Source: Anagrus nilaparvatae (lineage: Eukaryota > Arthropoda > Insecta > Hymenoptera > Mymaridae). Taken from it: DNA of 64,000 nt. Of this stretch, positions 60,448-64,000 are shown piece by piece. Within the stretch, counting starts at the first letter, position 1. Each line of letters begins with the position of its first letter. The notes beneath the pieces were generated by a model. The model searched no databases. It saw nothing but the letters and a program-made list of their open reading frames with translations, and was not told the DNA's origin. The position numbers and the translations under genes are program-made. The stretch lies in NCBI GenBank assembly GCA_022575985.1, contig JAKSXM010000272.1:26057501-26121500 (forward strand). The letters run 5' to 3'.

Positions 60448-61154
60448 TCATTTATCCAAAATATCAACTAATTCCTTAACAGCTTCAGTTATTCTTCTTG
60501 AATATTCTGGATCATTTTCCATTTCTTCAATAACGCAATCATTATTTTCTCTAAACATAAATTTTTTTTCATATTCTGGATCTTTATTAAATTTATTGAT
60601 AGTATTTTGACTCAACGTTATTATTGGATAATACAAAGTTGCTAATACTGCACCACAAATTCGTTTATCTTCGTATTCTTTAATAATATCATCAATTGTT
60701 GGATTCTTGATATTCAAATTAATTTTATTATTGTTCAATGTTTTACAAAATTGATTATGATAATTAATTAATAAAATTTTTTCATTTTTATTTCTTGTCT
60801 CTCTGTCGGTACACAAATAAATCATTTGCAAGATGTCCAAAATATACGAGGCGTATCTTGTTATTTGAAAATCTAAAATAATACAATTTTTTGGCGGCTC
60901 TGAATTATCGAACATAAAATTATTTGGCCACGAATCACCATGGCATATTACTTTATTTTCTGTTTCTTGATCATTATAGATATCACATACTTTTTTATAT
61001 GCTAAATGTAAATTTTTGTCGTTAAAACCATTCGTATTTGCTACTTTTGTTGCTAAATCAATTATGGATTTGTTCATGTGTTCGAAATATTTTCCATCTA
61101 AGTTAAATAAATGCTCTTTGCAACATTCTGGAAAAACTTCATTCAGTGGTTTTC
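60448..61154 (-). CDS. EcKinase/CHK-kinase-like protein, C-terminal exon (partial)
   Basis: The frame opens at acceptor TTTACAG|GAAAACC (needing one nucleotide from the exon before) and runs 235 codons to TGA. It contains the catalytic signature of the ecdysteroid/choline-kinase-like family: CHGDSWPNNFMF (catalytic Asp and Asn of the HGD....N loop), followed by CIILDFQITR (the DFQ metal-binding motif). Family members phosphorylate small hydroxylated compounds; known or proposed substrates include ecdysteroids and xenobiotics. The ATP-binding N-terminal half (about 180 residues) is not found between here and the end of the window, where a satellite array begins. Either those exons lie beyond the window across a long repeat-filled intron, or the gene has lost them. 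Confidence 0.8.
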
Positions 61155-61842
61155 CTGTAAATAAAAGAAAATAATTAAAATTAAAATTTAAAAGAATATT
61201 GCATATGTTTATTTTATTTTAATTTTGAATCTACATCAATTTTCTATCATCATGTAGATAATTTTTAGATTAAAAATTTAATCCTTTATCGCATATTTGA
61301 CAGGAATTTTGAGACTTTTTTATTGCAATGCGCGCTAAGAATTATTATATATTTATAATTTTAAACCTCATACGATCAACTGCCGAAAAAGTAAAGCTAT
61401 TTAATTAATTTAATAAAGTGATTTATCTCAAAGATATAAAACATTGTAACATAACTATAGTTAACGAAAACACCGAGGTCAATTGACCCCCATTGGGTTT
61501 GCCCTCTGGGAATAATTTTTTTATAACACATTTATATTTTAGAAATCTTCATTTTGCTATCCTAAGTTCAGGAAAACCAAATTTGATCTTAGAAATACCT
61601 TGCAAATTACCCTAAATAATATTCTTAAGAAATAGCGGGCGTATATCTAACTTGCAGTTCCAAGCATTGAAATCTCCAATTTACAAATCAAAGTCTTTGA
61701 AAACTCAATCTTATTTTTAAAATTCAAAAGTTTTTGTTGTTTTATTTAATTAATGTTTATATTAATTAAATAAATTTAATTTTACATCAATTTTCAAAAA
61801 ATGTTTGGAAACCAAAAATACGATTGAATAAAAGAACCTTTC
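61155..61842. other. Intron or intergenic, no exon seen
   Basis: AT-rich sequence upstream of the EcKinase-like exon. I looked on the minus strand for the kinase N-terminal half and found no frame resembling it. A short GC-richer patch lies at 61470-61510 (GAGGTCAATTGACCCCCATTG). Confidence 0.4.
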
Positions 61843-62780
61843 GTCCCCTTCTAATAGTCAGGGGTATAGTGTGAAAAAAATGGTCAAATCTATAACTGAC
61901 TCTGAAAGTGGATGGATTTTGATGAAACCTTTTGCATTCGCTTCAGAAAAATCATACAAACAAAGCGTCGGAAAGGAAAATTGTCGGAAATGTCAAGGGG
62001 TGATTTTTCCACCCATTTTTCACCCCTTTTGCCCCCCTAATTTTGAAATATAGTAAAAAATGTTTTTATCGACTTTTATATGATGCTATATGGTTAAATA
62101 GGTCACTAAATTAGAATTTTGGGTCAAAAATGACATTTAACAGGTTCCAAGGGGTGAAATTGGCCATTTTTCACCCCTTTCACCTCTAAAAAAACTCATT
62201 TTGCCAAAAGAACTTATTTTTTTATTTTAAAAGGTCCTAGTAGGTTTTTTTGGACGCTGATTTCAAAAATGGTGTCAAAAATTACATTTAACATGTTCTA
62301 AAAGGTGAAATTGGCCATGTTTCACCCCTTTCACCCCTAAAAAACTCATTTTGTCAAAATAATGTATTTATTTATTTTCAAAGGGTCTATTAGGTTTTTT
62401 TGGACGCTGATTTCAAAAATGACGTCGAAAATTACATTTAACATGTTCTAAAGGGTGAAATTGGCCATTTTCACCCCTTTCACCCCTAAAAAACTCATTT
62501 TGCCAAAAGAACTTATTTTTTTATTTTCAAAGGTCCTAATAGGTTTTTTTGGACGCTGATTTCAAAAATGATGTCAAGAATTACATTTAACATATTCTAA
62601 AGGGTGAAATTGGCTATTTTTCACCCCTTTCGCCCCTAAAAAACTCATTTTGCCAAAATAATGTATTTATTTATTTTCAAAGGGTCTATTAGGTTTTTAT
62701 GGACGCTGATTACAAAAATGACGTAGAAAATTACATTTAACATATTAGAAAGGGTGAAATTGGCAATTTTCCACCCCAAA
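61843..62780. repeat. Direct array of ~150-bp units (left half)
   Basis: The unit contains GGTGAAATTGGCCATTTTTC, ACCCCTTTCACCCCTAAAAA, CTCATTTTG-CAAAA, a T-rich stretch and GGACGCTGATTTCAAAAATG. The GGACGCTGA word recurs at 62252, 62402, 62551 and 62701 (period ~150). A more degenerate first unit starts near 62010. Upstream, 61843-62000 is a non-repeated leader containing CCCCTTCTAATAGTCAGGGG. Its 60-codon open frame is not credible. Confidence 0.85.
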
Positions 62781-62937
62781 TACCCCCTCATGCAAAAATA
62801 CAGCAGCAGTTCTTGCGCAAGATGACGAAGAAGTTGAAATGCATATTTTGGATGCTCCTGCACAAATTTCAGAATCTGAAGATGAGTCAGATGGTGAAGA
62901 AAATTGCCAACAAGTTGAAGAGACTGAAGATAATTAA
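62758..62937 (+). CDS. Acidic C-terminal exon of an unknown gene
   Basis: Within the gap between the two satellite halves is a frame that reads NTAAVLAQDDEEVEMHILDA, PAQISESEDESDGEENCQQV and EETEDN before TAA. AATAAA follows about 65 nt later (near 63005). Just before it, AAAAATACAG|CAGCAG could be a splice acceptor, giving an exon of about 135 nt from 62803. The balanced codon use and strongly acidic, serine-bearing composition differ sharply from the surrounding satellite. It looks like the tail of a real protein, possibly of a transposon-encoded one. I do not recognise the family, and no upstream exon was found. Confidence 0.4.
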   Translation, partial: NWQFSTPNTPSCKNTAAVLAQDDEEVEMHILDAPAQISESEDESDGEENCQQVEETEDN

Positions 62938-63274
62938 GTGTAAAAAGAAACGTTTTAAGAACATTTTCTTTTGTAAGTTTCTATTGTAAAATAATGTATT
63001 CATAAATAAAATATCATTTTTTTTAAAAAAATTATAATGATATATTTTAAAGAGGAAATATAACATTTATTTTTACTTTCGTTTTATTAAAAATTATAAA
63101 GAAATAAATAGTTGAGCAAAAATATTTTAAAAAAATACTGTTTAAATTTATAATAAAGTGAATAAAAAGTAAAAAATAAATTTATTTTAGTAAATGTTAT
63201 AATTTCTCTTATTTTATTACAATATACGCATAATTAAAAAATTCACTATTTAGAACCTATTTAATGTCATTCCT

Positions 63275-64000
63275 AACATAATTTTTGAAATCAGTGCCCA
63301 AAAATTCCTACTAAACCATTTGAAAAGGGGCCAATTTCACCCTTTAGAACATGTTAAATGTAATTTCTGATATCATTTTTGAGATCAGCGGCCTAAAAAA
63401 CCTATTTAGTTCATTTAGTTTAAAAAAAAAGTACCTTAAAGGTTTGTGTCAATGTTGCAGGTATTTGGGGGGAAAAATTGACGGATTCTCCCTTTAGAAC
63501 CTGTAGTATTTTATTTCTGATTTAATTTTTTAAATCAGCGTCCAAAAAAACCTACTAGAGCCTTTCAAAATAAAAAAATAAGTTCATTTGGCAAAATAAG
63601 TTTTTTAGGGGTGAAAGGGGTGAAAAATGGCCAATTTCAGCCTTTAGAACATGTTAAATGTAATTTTCGACGTCATTTTTGAAATCAGCGTCCAGAAAAA
63701 CCTAATAGAACCTTTGAATATAAATAAATACATTATTTTGGCAAAATGAGTTTTTTAGGGGTGAAAGGGGTGGAAAATGGCCAATTTCACCCTTTAGAAC
63801 ATGTTAAATGTAATTTTCAACGTCATTTTTGAAATCAGCGTCCAAAAAAACCTAATAGACCCTTTGAATATAAATAAATACATTATTTTGGCAAAATGAG
63901 TTTTTTAGGGGTGAAAGGGGTGGAAAATGGCCAATTTCACCCTTTAGAACATGTTAAATGTAATTTTCGACGTCATTTTTGAAATCAGCGTCCAAAAAAA
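63275..64000. repeat. Inverted array of the same ~150-bp units (right half)
   Basis: The reverse-complement unit repeats with AATCAGCGTCC at 63533, 63684, 63834 and 63984, plus a more diverged copy (AATCAGCGGCC) near 63380. The spacing again is 150, and the array runs off the end of the window. Together with 62010-62780 it forms an inverted satellite arrangement around the acidic exon. The units nearest the centre are the most diverged. Confidence 0.85.

Noticed and set aside
61871..62053. 60-codon plus-strand frame with CRKC
   Set aside because: Runs into the ~150-bp satellite and is made partly of its CACCCC words.
62645..62863. 72-codon minus-strand frame
   Set aside because: Antisense to the acidic exon and partly satellite.
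1..64000. CRISPR arrays, rRNA genes, operons, ribosome binding sites
   Set aside because: The tandem arrays have no short conserved repeat with unique spacers, and the genes are spliced eukaryotic ones; no rRNA-like conserved segment was seen.

Overview
The window is a stretch of a very AT-rich animal genome. Genes have small introns bounded by GT..AG, insect-type start contexts (CAAAATG, TTCAAATGG) and AATAAA poly(A) signals, and the space between genes is packed with foldback-type repeats. The gene set (insect-type ECT2/pebble and WDR12, an EcKinase-family gene, an insect secreted protein resembling DUF4803, a rapidly diverged F-box/LRR gene, SPOP-like MATH/BTB pieces) points to an insect. 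Extreme AT-richness plus an F-box/LRR gene would suit a parasitoid wasp of the aphidiine braconid kind, but that is inference. No prokaryotic, organellar or clear viral sequence was seen.

Layout: 1-9.7 kb is repeat-rich, with a 250-bp hairpin element at 1.6 kb and a 1.58-kb near-perfect palindrome at 7.0-8.6 kb. 9.73-13.19 kb (minus) is a seven-exon secreted protein gene of 694 residues. 13.2-21 kb carries two further giant palindromes (14.7-15.5 and 17.4-19.4 kb) and a TIR element. At 21.0 kb lies a broken BTB/BACK fragment. 23.5-24.4 kb (plus) is a three-exon histone H2A variant ending in SQEY, i.e. an H2A.X-type protein. 24.8-27.5 kb is a composite inverted-repeat element holding a tRNA-like sequence and an inverted array of 179-bp satellite units. 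29.6-37.9 kb (minus) is the complete ECT2 gene (12 coding exons, 883 residues), with an extra 1.2-kb exon in the middle that could end a truncated BRCT-only isoform. 41.6-43.6 kb (minus) is the complete WDR12 gene (9 exons, 429 residues). 44.5-48.0 kb contains a signal-peptide exon and a separate small cationic exon on the minus strand that may belong to one secreted-peptide gene. 46.7-54.4 kb is intergenic and rich in TIR elements. 54.4-55.9 kb (minus) is a single-exon F-box/LRR protein. 56-58.9 kb holds three more foldback elements, one nested in another. 59.1-59.7 kb (plus) is a MATH-only protein, 60.4-61.2 kb (minus) is the C-terminal exon of an EcKinase-like gene, and 61.8-64 kb is an inverted array of ~150-bp units surrounding the acidic 3' end of an unknown gene.

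The two housekeeping genes, ECT2 (RhoGEF of cytokinesis) and WDR12 (PeBoW complex of 60S ribosome assembly), lie head-to-tail on the minus strand but have no evident functional link. All exon joins given were worked out by hand from reading frame, GT/AG sites and remembered family resemblance; no alignment or transcript data were available. The strongest unusual signals are the H2A.X-type histone with an expanded NK-repeat tail, the candidate truncated ECT2 isoform, the orphan signal-peptide exon, and the large number of long hairpins (at least eight over 300 bp), several with a second element nested in the loop.
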